Source: Cupriavidus pauculus (GTDB taxonomy: Bacteria; Pseudomonadota; Gammaproteobacteria; Burkholderiales; Burkholderiaceae). Taken from it: a DNA stretch of 64,000 nt. Positions 27,762 through 35,883 of this stretch are shown here, piece after piece. Location of the stretch: NCBI RefSeq assembly GCF_008801835.1, contig NZ_VZOW01000008.1:1-64000 (forward strand). The letters run 5' to 3'. The stretch's first letter is position 1. Every line of letters starts with the position of its first letter. The position numbers and the translations under genes were made by a program. The notes beneath the pieces are model-generated. The model had not been told where the DNA came from, made no database searches, and saw only the letters and a program-made list of their open reading frames with translations.

Positions 27762-27936
27762 GGATGTCTCCCGGGAGTGCGGCATCGGACGGCCGCATCG
27801 ATCAGGGAGTGTAGGGCGCGGGGCGGGGTGGAGCAATCCCCGCACGATATGGGGTATGCCCGGAGCCGCTGGCATGCGCCGAGCGGCGTTGCGATGACGT
27901 CCGCTTGCGTGCGGACGCGCACGGGCAGGCTGCCTT

Positions 27937-27971
27937 GCCGGCTCCGATACGCTGCTGTATCGGGAGCCGGC
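27937..27971. other. strong hairpin between the GntP and binding-protein genes
   Basis: GCCGGCTCCGATAC (27937-27950) can pair with GTATCGGGAGCCGGC (27957-27971), with one bulged G and a 6-base loop. It lies 10 bp after the GntP stop on the minus strand, so it may end that transcript, but no T-tract follows. It could instead stabilise the mRNA 3' end. Confidence 0.4.
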
Positions 27972-27981
27972 CGGGCGTGGA

Positions 27982-29337
27982 TCAGACCACCGTGGCCAGT
28001 GCCAGCGTGAACAGCAGCGCTACCACCGAGATGATGGTTTCGGCGACCGACCAGGTTTTCAGCGTCTGGGTCACGGTCATGTTGAAGTACTCCTTGACCA
28101 GCCAGAAGCCGCCGTCGTTGACGTGCGAAAGGATCAGCGACCCGGCGCCCGTGGTCAGGACCAGCAGTTCCGGGCGCGTGCCCGGCACGCTGGCGGCGAT
28201 CGGTGCGACGATGCCGGCGGCGGTGGTCATCGCGACCGTGGCCGAGCCCGTGGCGATACGGATCATCACGGCTACCAGCCAGCCCAGCACCAGCACTGAC
28301 ACGTTGGCGTGCGTGGCAACGTCGACGATGGCCGTCGAGATGCCCGAATCGCGCAGGATGCGCCCGAAGCCGCCGCCCGCGCCAACCACCAGCGTGATGA
28401 TGGCGGTGGGCGCCACGCACTCGTTGGTCCACTTCAGAATCATCTCGCGCGTGAAGCCGCGCGACTTGCCAAACGTGTAGAAGCTGAACAGCGTGGCGAT
28501 CAGCAGCGCCATCACCGAGTTGCCGATCAGCTTGAGGAAGTCGTTGGCAAAGGTCTTTGGCGTGGTGATCAGGTCCGCCCAGCTGCCGATCAGCATCAGG
28601 AACACCGGCAGCAGGATCGTCAGCACCGTAATGCCGAAGCCGGGCAGGTTGCCCTTGGAGGCGCCGGCTTCCTCGGTCAGCTGTTCGGCCAGCGGGTTGA
28701 TGGCGGGCAGCGTCACATGCTTGTCGATCAGCTTGGCGAACAGCGGGCCGGCGATGATCGCGGTGGGAATGCCGACGATCAGCGCGTACAGGATCGTCTT
28801 GCCCATATCGGCGCCGTAGGCCTGCACGGCCAGCAGCGCGGCCGGGTGCGGCGGGATCAGCCCGTGCACCACGGACAGGCCGCAGACCATCGGGATACCC
28901 ACCAGGATCATCGACGTGTTGGTGCGCTTGGCGACGTTGAACGCGATGGGAATCAGCAGCACGAAGCCCACTTCGAAGAACACCGGCAGGCCGACGATGA
29001 ACGCGATGACCATCATGGCCCAATGCACGTTCTTCTCGCCGAAGAAATCGATCAGCGTCAGCGCGATGCGCTCCGCGCCGCCCGATTCGGCCATCATCTT
29101 GCCGAGCATCGTGCCCAGCCCGATCACCAGCGCGATATGGCCGAGCGTGCCGCCCACCCCGGCTTCGAACGACTTGATGATGTCGCCCATTGGCATGCCG
29201 ACGGCAAAGCCGAGCAGCACGGAAACCACCACGAGCGTGATGAACGGGTTCAGTTTGAATCGGGCGATCAAGATCACCAGCGCGATCACGGCGATCAGCG
29301 CATATATCAAGAGCGTGGTTCCGGTAACGGCACCCAT
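27982..29337 (-). CDS. GntP-family gluconate-type permease
   Basis: Inner-membrane proton symporter of the GntP family, 451 residues with about 12-14 helices. Family features include the GLGTMLGKMMAESGGAERIA segment near 70-95 and the C-terminal VNDGGFWLVKEYFNMT region. Known members import gluconate, related hexonates, or D-serine. It is the last gene of a minus-strand run after RidA, deacylase and the RpiR regulator, opposite genes for KDG kinase and KDPG aldolase. In that context a sugar acid or amino-sugar acid such as (N-acetyl-)glucosaminate is the likely cargo; this is inference. Confidence 0.9.
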   Translation of the reverse strand: MGAVTGTTLLIYALIAVIALVILIARFKLNPFITLVVVSVLLGFAVGMPMGDIIKSFEAGVGGTLGHIALVIGLGTMLGKMMAESGGAERIALTLIDFFGEKNVHWAMMVIAFIVGLPVFFEVGFVLLIPIAFNVAKRTNTSMILVGIPMVCGLSVVHGLIPPHPAALLAVQAYGADMGKTILYALIVGIPTAIIAGPLFAKLIDKHVTLPAINPLAEQLTEEAGASKGNLPGFGITVLTILLPVFLMLIGSWADLITTPKTFANDFLKLIGNSVMALLIATLFSFYTFGKSRGFTREMILKWTNECVAPTAIITLVVGAGGGFGRILRDSGISTAIVDVATHANVSVLVLGWLVAVMIRIATGSATVAMTTAAGIVAPIAASVPGTRPELLVLTTGAGSLILSHVNDGGFWLVKEYFNMTVTQTLKTWSVAETIISVVALLFTLALATVV

Positions 29338-29475
29338 GTCTCGTCTCCTTTTGACGGTTGCTGTCCGCGAGGACAGTCCGCTTCCGCTATGAAAAAGCCG
29401 CTATGCCCGGTGCGTAGCGGCAGGTTGATAAAACTGTCGGAACATCGGCTGGCTCGCCGATGCCGGCGCCCGGTT

Positions 29476-29868
29476 TCAGGCTGCCGGTTTCTTGTAGGCG
29501 ATGCAATCCACCTCGACCTTGCAATCGACCACCATGCTCGATTGCACGCAGGCGCGCGCGGGCGGATTGGCGCCGAAATATTCCTTGAAGATCTTGTTGA
29601 ACGACGGGAAGTCGCGCGCGTCGTCCAGCCACACGCCGCAGCGCACCACGTGTTCGGGGCCGTAGCCCGCCTCGGCGAGGATCGCCATCACGTTCCTGAT
29701 GGCCTGGTGGCTCTGCGTGACGATATTGCCTTCGACCACTTCGCCGTTGACCATCGGCACCTGGCCCGACACATAGAGCCAGCCGTCGGCCTGCACGGCG
29801 CGCGCGAACGGCATATGCGAGCCGCCCTGGCCCGTGCCGCCTTCGACGCCGAATCGTTTGATGTCCAT
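29476..29868 (-). CDS. RidA/YjgF-family protein
   Basis: Protein of 130 residues of the RidA superfamily, which hydrolyses reactive enamine/imine intermediates released by PLP-dependent dehydratases, or acts in related deaminations. The fold is recognisable in FARAVQADGWLYVSGQVPM and the C-terminal PPARACVQSSMVVDCKVEVDCIAY; the arginine in the PPARACV segment matches the RidA substrate-binding arginine. It sits between the deacylase gene (14-bp gap) and the GntP gene. Its presence beside a PLP ammonia-lyase-type enzyme on the opposite strand fits imine clean-up in the same pathway. Confidence 0.9.
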   Translation of the reverse strand: MDIKRFGVEGGTGQGGSHMPFARAVQADGWLYVSGQVPMVNGEVVEGNIVTQSHQAIRNVMAILAEAGYGPEHVVRCGVWLDDARDFPSFNKIFKEYFGANPPARACVQSSMVVDCKVEVDCIAYKKPAA

Positions 29869-29882
29869 GGAAACTCCTGTCT

Positions 29883-31355
29883 TCAGTTTGAGTGTTCGGA
29901 ATCCCGCGCGGCGCGCGGCAGGAAGCGGCCAGCGCGCACGCCGGTCGCGGCGCGCTGCTGCCAGGTGAGTTCGCCGTTGACCCACACCGCGCCGATCCCT
30001 TCGGCCGGCTGCATCGGGTCGGTAAAGCTGGCGGCGTCGCGGATCGTGGCGGCATCGAATAGCACGAGGTCGGCCCAGTAGCCTTCGCGCACGAAGCCGC
30101 GTCCGGCCAGGCCGAAGCGCTCGGCCGACAGCCCTGTCATCTTGTTGACGGCGACCGTCAGCGGAAACAATTCGCGGTCCCGCGCGTAGTGGCCCAGCAC
30201 GCGCGGAAAGGCGCCCCACAGGCGCGGATGCGGCAGCGGATCGTTGGGCAGGCCATCGGAGCCCACCACCGTGGCCGGATGGCTCAGGATGCGATCGACG
30301 TCGGCGTCTTCCATGCAGTGATAGACCGCGCCGGCCGGCTGCAGGCGGCGCGCGGCGTCGTGCAGATCGGTCTGCCATTCGGCGGCGATGTCGGCCAGAA
30401 GCCGGCCGCCCATTTCGGGATGCGGCTCGGACCACGTCACCTGGATATCGAAATCGCTGGTGACCTGTTTGAGATCGAGCGTCGACGAACTGGCCGTGTA
30501 CGGATAACAGTCACACCCGACCGGTTGCCAGCGCTGCGCGGTCTCGAGCGACGCCAGAACTTCGGCGCTGCGTCCCCAGTTCGGCACGCCCGCGCATTTG
30601 AGGTGCGAGATCACAACCGGCACGCGCGCATGGCGCCCGATGCGATACGCCTCGTCCATGGCGTCGAGGATCTCGGCAAATTCGCTGCGCAGGTGCGTGG
30701 CGTACAGCGCGCCGGCATCGGCCAGCGGCTGCGCCAGCGCCAGCACTTCCTCGGTTGGTGCGCTGAAGGCATTGGCATAGGCCAGCCCCGTGGACAGGCC
30801 CAGCGCGCCATGCGCAAGCGCTTCTTCCAGCTGCGCGCGCATGGCCGCGATTTCGTCGGCAGTGGCGGCGCGATCGAAGCGGTCCATATGATTGCTGCGC
30901 AGCGCCGTATGGCCAACCAGTGCGGCAACGTTGACGGACGGCTGCGCGGCGTTGACCGCATCGACGTAGGTCTTGAAATCGGGATAGCAAAAGGCGTCGG
31001 CGCGGCCCAGCAGATTCATCGGGTCGGGCGGATCGCCGGGCAACGTCACCGGCGCGGCGCTGATGCCGCAGTTGCCCACCACTACCGTGGTCACGCCCTG
31101 CGAGATCTTCGGCGTCATGGCCGGATCGCGCACCACATTGGTGTCGTCGTGCGTGTGGACGTCAATGAAGCCGGGCGAGAGCACCAGACCGTGACCCTCC
31201 ACGACGTGCGAGGCGGTGTCGGGATCGATCGCGGCGGCATCGTCGATGCGGGCGATGCGGCCATCGCGGATCGCCACGTCGGCCATGCGCGCTGCTGCGC
31301 CGGAGCCGTCGATCAGCAGCACGCAGCGGATCAGGGTGTCGAACAGATGTGGCAT
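29883..31355 (-). CDS. N-acyl-D-amino-acid deacylase (D-aminoacylase family)
   Basis: Zinc amidohydrolase of 490 residues that removes an acyl group from N-acyl-D-amino acids or similar compounds. Metal-binding features are visible: DVHTHDD (His67 and His69), VVVGNCGIS (Cys96, bridging cysteine typical of D-aminoacylases), HLKCAG, and the late aspartate in GSDGLPNDP. ATG 31355 is preceded by GGGAGA inside the end of the regulator gene, only 2 bp downstream of that stop. The context (GntP, RidA, PLP dehydratase-type enzyme, KDG kinase, KDPG aldolase) suggests that N-acetyl-D-glucosaminate could be a substrate. N-acyl-D-amino acids remain possible. Confidence 0.88.
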   Translation of the reverse strand: MPHLFDTLIRCVLLIDGSGAAARMADVAIRDGRIARIDDAAAIDPDTASHVVEGHGLVLSPGFIDVHTHDDTNVVRDPAMTPKISQGVTTVVVGNCGISAAPVTLPGDPPDPMNLLGRADAFCYPDFKTYVDAVNAAQPSVNVAALVGHTALRSNHMDRFDRAATADEIAAMRAQLEEALAHGALGLSTGLAYANAFSAPTEEVLALAQPLADAGALYATHLRSEFAEILDAMDEAYRIGRHARVPVVISHLKCAGVPNWGRSAEVLASLETAQRWQPVGCDCYPYTASSSTLDLKQVTSDFDIQVTWSEPHPEMGGRLLADIAAEWQTDLHDAARRLQPAGAVYHCMEDADVDRILSHPATVVGSDGLPNDPLPHPRLWGAFPRVLGHYARDRELFPLTVAVNKMTGLSAERFGLAGRGFVREGYWADLVLFDAATIRDAASFTDPMQPAEGIGAVWVNGELTWQQRAATGVRAGRFLPRAARDSEHSN

Positions 31356-31357
31356 GG

Positions 31358-32302
31358 TCAGTCTCCCAGCGGCTGGCGGCTGTCCGGGCCGTCGCTGTCG
31401 TGGTTCACGCCGCGGTGGACGTCGAGCACATATTTCAGGCGGCGCAGCTTTTCCTTGCTCTGGTCCTGCTGCAGCAACGCGCAATGCGTGGCCAGCACAT
31501 CCATCACCAGCATCATGGCGTAGCGCGATGCCGACGGCTTGAAAATGAAGTCGGTTTCCAGCGTGCGCACCGGCAGCAGGACGTCGGCGCGTGCCGCGAG
31601 CGGCGACCCGAGCGCGGTGATGGCGATCAGACGCGCGCCGTATTCGCGTGCGATATCGCAACTGGCCAGCATTTCCGGCACGCTGCCGCTGGCCGAGAAC
31701 GCCAGCACAACATCGTCGCGCGTCAGCGTGGCGGCCACCATCTTCTGCAGCAGCGCATCGTGATAGGTCGCCACGGGCTGGCCCAGCCGCGCCAGGCGGT
31801 AGCGCGCCTCGTCGGCCATGAACGTCGATCCGCCACCCATGCCAAAAGCGTAGACCATGCGTGCGTCTAGCAACAGTCGCGCGGCAATGCCGATCCGCTC
31901 GGGATCGATCAGCTTGCGATTGACTTCGAGCGTGGTCAGCACGTCGGTGTGGATGCGCTCGGCCAGCGTGGCCGGGGTGTCGGTCTCGGAGGCAGCGGGC
32001 GCCGGCTGCAGGAAGCGCGAGCCGACCGCAGTGGCCTGCGCGAGCCGCAGCTTGAGGTCGCGCACGTCGCGGCAGCCGATGGCCTTGGCGAAGCGCGTCA
32101 CGCTGGCCTCGCTGACGCTGGCGCGCCGCGCCAGCTCGTTGATGCTTGCCGCCGCCGCGCCCGCAAGATCCTCGAGGATCACCTGCGCCACTTTCTGCTC
32201 GGCCAGACGCAGCGACGGGCCACGTTCGGCGATGCGGGTCAGGATGTCGAAGGGAGCGGTCATGGGCGGAGCCAGGCTGGCGGCGGCCATCGTCGGGGCC
32301 AT
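31358..32302 (-). CDS. RpiR/MurR-family regulator with SIS domain
   Basis: Transcriptional regulator of about 314 residues. The N-terminal RpiR helix-turn-helix (SINELARRASVSEASVTRFAKAIG) is followed by a SIS sugar-isomerase domain at about 125-265 (VYAFGMGGGSTFMADEARYR; AFSASGSVPEMLASC), which binds phosphosugars. KDPG or a related sugar-acid phosphate is a plausible effector, as for HexR. The start is uncertain: GTG 32311, ATG 32302, ATG 32290 or ATG 32263 are all in frame and none has a clear Shine-Dalgarno; 32263 would give the shortest protein. It is first in the minus-strand catabolic operon and divergent from the PLP enzyme gene. Confidence 0.88.
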   Translation of the reverse strand: MAPTMAAASLAPPMTAPFDILTRIAERGPSLRLAEQKVAQVILEDLAGAAAASINELARRASVSEASVTRFAKAIGCRDVRDLKLRLAQATAVGSRFLQPAPAASETDTPATLAERIHTDVLTTLEVNRKLIDPERIGIAARLLLDARMVYAFGMGGGSTFMADEARYRLARLGQPVATYHDALLQKMVAATLTRDDVVLAFSASGSVPEMLASCDIAREYGARLIAITALGSPLAARADVLLPVRTLETDFIFKPSASRYAMMLVMDVLATHCALLQQDQSKEKLRRLKYVLDVHRGVNHDSDGPDSRQPLGD

Positions 32303-32334
32303 CGCGGGCACAGCGTGTTACTTTATAACAAGGA

Positions 32335-32352
32335 TGAAATATCGTAGTTTCA
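32335..32352. promoter_or_regulatory. candidate RpiR operator
   Basis: TGAAATATCGTAGTTTCA is an interrupted palindrome (five paired bases on each side plus the centre) in the roughly 95-bp AT-richer region between the divergent regulator and PLP-enzyme genes. Its location could serve both promoters. Assignment is tentative. Confidence 0.4.
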
Positions 32353-32397
32353 AGGCTATGATTACGTCAATCGAATTTTTACAGGGTGATGTCAGCC

Positions 32398-33666
32398 ATG
32401 CGTGAGACAAAGTACCAGACGGGAATGATCGATCCGCTGAACAAGGCGCTCGGCCGTCTGGACGCACCGCTGGCGCCGGCCGAGGCGAGCCGGCCCGACT
32501 GGCAGCTGCTGCAGGAAGACCTGAGCCTGCCCGCGGCCGTGCTCTACGAGGACCGGCTCGTTCACAACCTTCGGTGGATGCGCAATTTCATGGGCGCGTA
32601 TGGCATGAAGCTGGCGCCGCACGGGAAGACGACCATGGCGCCCAAGCTGTTTGCGCGTCAGCTTGCCGAGGGCGCCTGGGGTATCACGCTGGCCACTGCG
32701 CAGCAGACTGCCGCCGCCGCCGCGCATGGTGTGAAGCGCGTGCTGATGGCGAACCAGCTGGTGGGCCGTCGCAATATGGAGATCGTCGCCGACCTGCTGC
32801 GCGCGCCTGATTTCGAGTTTTTTTCGCTGGTCGATTCAGCCGAACTGGTCGATCAGCTCGGTGCGTTTTTCCGCGCGCGCGGGCAGACCCTGCAGGTGTT
32901 GCTGGAGCTCGGTGTGCCTGGAGGGCGTACTGGCGTGCGCGACGCCGCGCAGCAGGCCGAAGTGCTCGAAGCGCTGTCGCGCTGGCCCGATGCGCTGTCG
33001 CTGGCCGGCGTGGAAGTCTACGAAGGCGTGTTGCAGCAGGAGTCGGGCATCCGCGCGTTCCTGCAGCGCACCGTGGCCGTCACGCGCGAATTGGCCGCCG
33101 CAGGCCGGTTCGCGCGCAGTCCCGTCGTCATGTCCGGGGCGGGATCAGCTTGGTACGACGTGGTGGCCGAGGAGTTCTCGCGCACCGAGATTGGTGTGCC
33201 GATCGATATCGTGCTGCGCCCGGGCTGCTATCTGACCCACGACGTCGGCATCTACCGCGCGGCGCAGGAGCGCATCCTGTCCAGCAATCCCGTGGCGCAG
33301 AAAATGCGCGAGGGACTGCTGCCTGCGCTGCAACTGTGGGCGTACGTCCAGTCGATTCCCGAGGCGACCCGCGCGATCATCGGCATGGGCAAGCGCGACG
33401 CCGCGTTCGATGCCGGCATGCCGATCCCCGCGCAGATCTATCGCCCTGGTACGCAAGCGCCGCGCGCAACGCCCGCGCACTGGCAGGTGACGGGCATGAT
33501 GGATCAGCACGCCTATCTGGAAATTGCCGCTGGCGATGACGTGCGCGTCGGCGATATGATTGCCTTCGACATTTCGCATCCGTGCCTGACGTTCGACAAG
33601 TGGCGGCACATTCCCGTGCTGGACAGCCAGTTGCGCGTCATCGACATCGTGCAAACGTTCTTCTAA
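32398..33666 (+). CDS. D-threonine aldolase / D-serine dehydratase-fold PLP enzyme, possibly D-glucosaminate dehydratase
   Basis: Fold-type III PLP enzyme (alanine-racemase-like barrel plus DSD1-type C-terminal domain), 422 residues. The PLP lysine is Lys77 in LAPHGKTTMAPK, and the metal-binding HPC motif (His394, Cys396) near the C-terminus is that of D-serine dehydratases and D-threonine aldolases. It is usually annotated as an amino-acid deaminase or low-specificity aldolase. Here it is followed by KDG kinase and KDPG aldolase genes, so conversion of D-glucosaminate to 2-keto-3-deoxygluconate plus ammonia is the most economical role. ATG 32398 is chosen; GTG 32386 and ATG 32389 are in-frame alternatives. 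Confidence 0.85.
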   Translation: MRETKYQTGMIDPLNKALGRLDAPLAPAEASRPDWQLLQEDLSLPAAVLYEDRLVHNLRWMRNFMGAYGMKLAPHGKTTMAPKLFARQLAEGAWGITLATAQQTAAAAAHGVKRVLMANQLVGRRNMEIVADLLRAPDFEFFSLVDSAELVDQLGAFFRARGQTLQVLLELGVPGGRTGVRDAAQQAEVLEALSRWPDALSLAGVEVYEGVLQQESGIRAFLQRTVAVTRELAAAGRFARSPVVMSGAGSAWYDVVAEEFSRTEIGVPIDIVLRPGCYLTHDVGIYRAAQERILSSNPVAQKMREGLLPALQLWAYVQSIPEATRAIIGMGKRDAAFDAGMPIPAQIYRPGTQAPRATPAHWQVTGMMDQHAYLEIAAGDDVRVGDMIAFDISHPCLTFDKWRHIPVLDSQLRVIDIVQTFF

Positions 33667-33684
33667 GACAGGAGTGGCACGCGC

Positions 33685-34620
33685 ATGAGCATCGATATCC
33701 TCGCCTATGGCGAACCGCTGGTCGAATTCAACCAGCAGCCCGGCGACGCCACCCGCTATCTGCAGGGCTTTGGCGGCGACACGTCCAACTTTGCGATTGC
33801 CGCCGCGCGCCAGGGCGCCAGTGCGGGCTACATCAGCGCGGTCGGCGCGGACAGTTTTGGTGAGCGGCTGCTTGCGCTGTGGACGCAGGAACGCGTCGAT
33901 ACGCGGCATGTGAGCGTCGATGCCGCAGCGCCCACCGGCGTGTACTTCGTGTCGCACGACAGCCATGGCCATCGCTTCGATTACCTGCGCGCGGGGTCGG
34001 CAGCGAGCCGTTATCACCACGAACAGTTACCGCTTGCGGCCATAGCGCAGGCGCGATATCTGCATCTGTCTGGCATCAGCCTGGCCATCAGCACCTGTGC
34101 GTGCGATACGGGCCTCGCGGCGATGGAGCATGCGCGCAAGGCCGGCGTGAAGGTTTCGCTCGATACCAACCTGCGCCTGCGCCTGTGGTCGCTGGCGCGC
34201 GCACGCGGCATCATGCGCGAGGCGTTTTCCCTGACCGATATCTGCCTGCCAAGCTGGGACGACATCACGGTGCTGACCGGGCTGGACGATCGCGACGCCA
34301 TCGTCGATCACCTGCTCGAATGCGGCGTGGGCGTGGTGGCGCTGAAACTGGGCGAGGAGGGCAGCTATGTGGCGACGCCCGAATCGCGCACGCTGGTGCA
34401 GCCGTATCCCGTCAAACCCGTCGACGCCACCGGCGCCGGCGATTGCTTTGGCGGCAGCTTTATCGCGCGGCTGTGCGCCGGCGACGACCCCTTCGAGGCC
34501 GCGCGCTACGCGAACGTGGCCGCCGCGTTGTCGACCACCGGCTATGGCGCGGTGGCGCCGATCCCGCACGCCGAAACCGTGCGGGCGCGCCTGGAACAAA
34601 ACATCTCCGTGATTGCCTGA
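33685..34620 (+). CDS. kdgK: PfkB-family sugar kinase, probable 2-keto-3-deoxygluconate kinase
   Basis: Ribokinase-fold kinase of 311 residues. The N-terminal sugar-binding side shows the FGGDTSNFAIAAARQGA motif typical of KDG kinases, and the C-terminal PfkB signature DATGAGDCFGGSF holds the catalytic aspartate and anion hole. The protein would phosphorylate KDG to KDPG with ATP. It starts 18 bp after the PLP enzyme gene with GGAG upstream and is followed by the KDPG aldolase gene after 48 bp. Fructokinase-like alternatives are less likely in this setting. Confidence 0.9.
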   Translation: MSIDILAYGEPLVEFNQQPGDATRYLQGFGGDTSNFAIAAARQGASAGYISAVGADSFGERLLALWTQERVDTRHVSVDAAAPTGVYFVSHDSHGHRFDYLRAGSAASRYHHEQLPLAAIAQARYLHLSGISLAISTCACDTGLAAMEHARKAGVKVSLDTNLRLRLWSLARARGIMREAFSLTDICLPSWDDITVLTGLDDRDAIVDHLLECGVGVVALKLGEEGSYVATPESRTLVQPYPVKPVDATGAGDCFGGSFIARLCAGDDPFEAARYANVAAALSTTGYGAVAPIPHAETVRARLEQNISVIA

Positions 34621-34668
34621 CTTGCCATTGGTGCAATGTCGGCCCGGTCAACCTTTTCGAACCCAGTC

Positions 34669-35310
34669 ATGCAAATTCAACCTTCCCCCTTGCTCGCGCG
34701 CCTGACCAATGTGCCGGTGATCCCGGTGCTGGAATTCCATTCGGTGGACGAAGCCCTGCATGTCAGCGAAGCGCTGGTGAGCGGCGGCCTGCCCATGCTC
34801 GAAATCACGCTGCGCACGCCGGTGGCCTTGCAGGCCATGGAGGCGGTGGCCAAGGCGCTGCCGCAGGCCGTGGTGGGCGCCGGCACCGTGCTCAGTGTGG
34901 AACAGCTGCACGCGGTGCGGGACGTCGGCGCGCAGTTCGCCGTGTCGCCCGGCCTGACCGAAAAGCTCGCCGTGGGCGCGCAGGGCGCGGGTATCTCGCT
35001 GCTGCCGGGCGTCGCGACGGCCAGCGAGGCGATGTTCGCGCTCGAATGCGGCTTTTCGTTCCTGAAGTTCTTTCCGGCCGAGGCGGCCGGCGGCGTGTCG
35101 ATGCTGAAATCGCTGTTCGGGCCGTTGTCGCAATTGAAGTTCTGCCCAACCGGCGGCATTGACCTGGCAAAGGCGGCCACCTACCTGGCGTTGCCCAATG
35201 TGGTGTGCGTGGGCGGGTCGTGGGTAGTGCCGAAGGACGCCGTGGCAGCGAAGGATTGGTCGCGCATCCGCAAGCTGGCCGAGGAGGCCGCGCAACTGCG
35301 GCTGGGATGA
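34669..35310 (+). CDS. eda: 2-keto-3-deoxy-6-phosphogluconate (KDPG) aldolase
   Basis: Class I aldolase of 213 residues that splits KDPG into pyruvate and glyceraldehyde-3-phosphate. Catalytic features are Glu45 in LEITLRTP, the Schiff-base Lys133 in FLKFFPAE, and the phosphate-binding CPTGGID. I chose ATG 34669 (MQIQPSPLL), matching the usual N-terminus; ATG 34636 would add 11 residues. It is the third gene of the plus-strand operon after the PLP enzyme and kinase. No 6-phosphogluconate dehydratase gene is adjacent, which argues for a dedicated pathway and not general Entner-Doudoroff metabolism. Confidence 0.93.
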   Translation: MQIQPSPLLARLTNVPVIPVLEFHSVDEALHVSEALVSGGLPMLEITLRTPVALQAMEAVAKALPQAVVGAGTVLSVEQLHAVRDVGAQFAVSPGLTEKLAVGAQGAGISLLPGVATASEAMFALECGFSFLKFFPAEAAGGVSMLKSLFGPLSQLKFCPTGGIDLAKAATYLALPNVVCVGGSWVVPKDAVAAKDWSRIRKLAEEAAQLRLG

Positions 35311-35484
35311 AGAGTGGGATCGCGGCCACGGTAGGGCTTTTCGGGTACGAGCCGGTTGCCGTTGGGGAGCCGCGGTGCTCCGCGGGATAAGTGGCAATTG
35401 GTATGACTTTCCCTGCACGCGCGTTCCTTGCCTGTAAAAACTACAAGACGGCGTCGGTTTGACCTGCGGAACGTGGACCAATAC

Positions 35485-35512
35485 AAAGGGGCGCCAGCGG
35501 CGCCCCTCTTTA
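35485..35512. terminator. GC-rich hairpin terminator between eda and the entericidin-like gene
   Basis: GGGGCGCC (35488-35495) and GGCGCCCC (35499-35506) form a perfect stem with a 3-base loop, flanked by AAA on the left and TCTTT on the right. It can act on both strands between the convergent genes. Confidence 0.65.
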
Positions 35513-35535
35513 CTGCAACGGCCAAATCGAATCGA

Positions 35536-35667
35536 TTACTTCGATTTTTCAGCCGAGGTTTCCAGCTTCTGACCGCCCTTCTGGACATCCTGGCCAAGGC
35601 CAGCCATGGTATTGCAGCCTGCCAGCAGCGTGGCAACGAGTACGCACCAGATCCATCCTTTTTTCAC
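35536..35667 (-). CDS. entericidin A/B-family small lipoprotein
   Basis: Lipoprotein of 43 residues. A positively charged start (VKKGWIW) and hydrophobic stretch lead to the lipobox LLAGC (Cys18), followed by NTMAGLGQDVQKGGQKLE, the conserved entericidin segment. Entericidins are stress-associated membrane lipoproteins; their role in this lineage is not established. The GTG start at 35667 has AAAGGAG 6-7 bases upstream on the coding strand, which decides it over longer frames. A hairpin terminator follows about 30 bp after the stop. Confidence 0.85.
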   Translation of the reverse strand: MKKGWIWCVLVATLLAGCNTMAGLGQDVQKGGQKLETSAEKSK

Positions 35668-35883
35668 GAGTGGCTCCTTTCGGGATAGTAAGAAGTGGGC
35701 ACATTTTAACGTCGCCCCAGCCGCAGTCGATGCAGGATGTGTGCCAATTTGTAAATACGAAAAGAACCGACAGACAGCGTGTGCGAAGCGGGGCGGACAA
35801 GATCGATTTAATCGGGCGTTTGCGGCCGGTGCGGTGGGTCCGATCGGCGTGGCCAATGCGCAGGCGTACTCGACGCGCGCCGG

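Noticed and set aside
28309-30081. Plus-strand frame of 590 codons over the GntP and RidA genes
   Set aside because: His/Asp/Gln-rich shadow spanning two recognised genes on the other strand.
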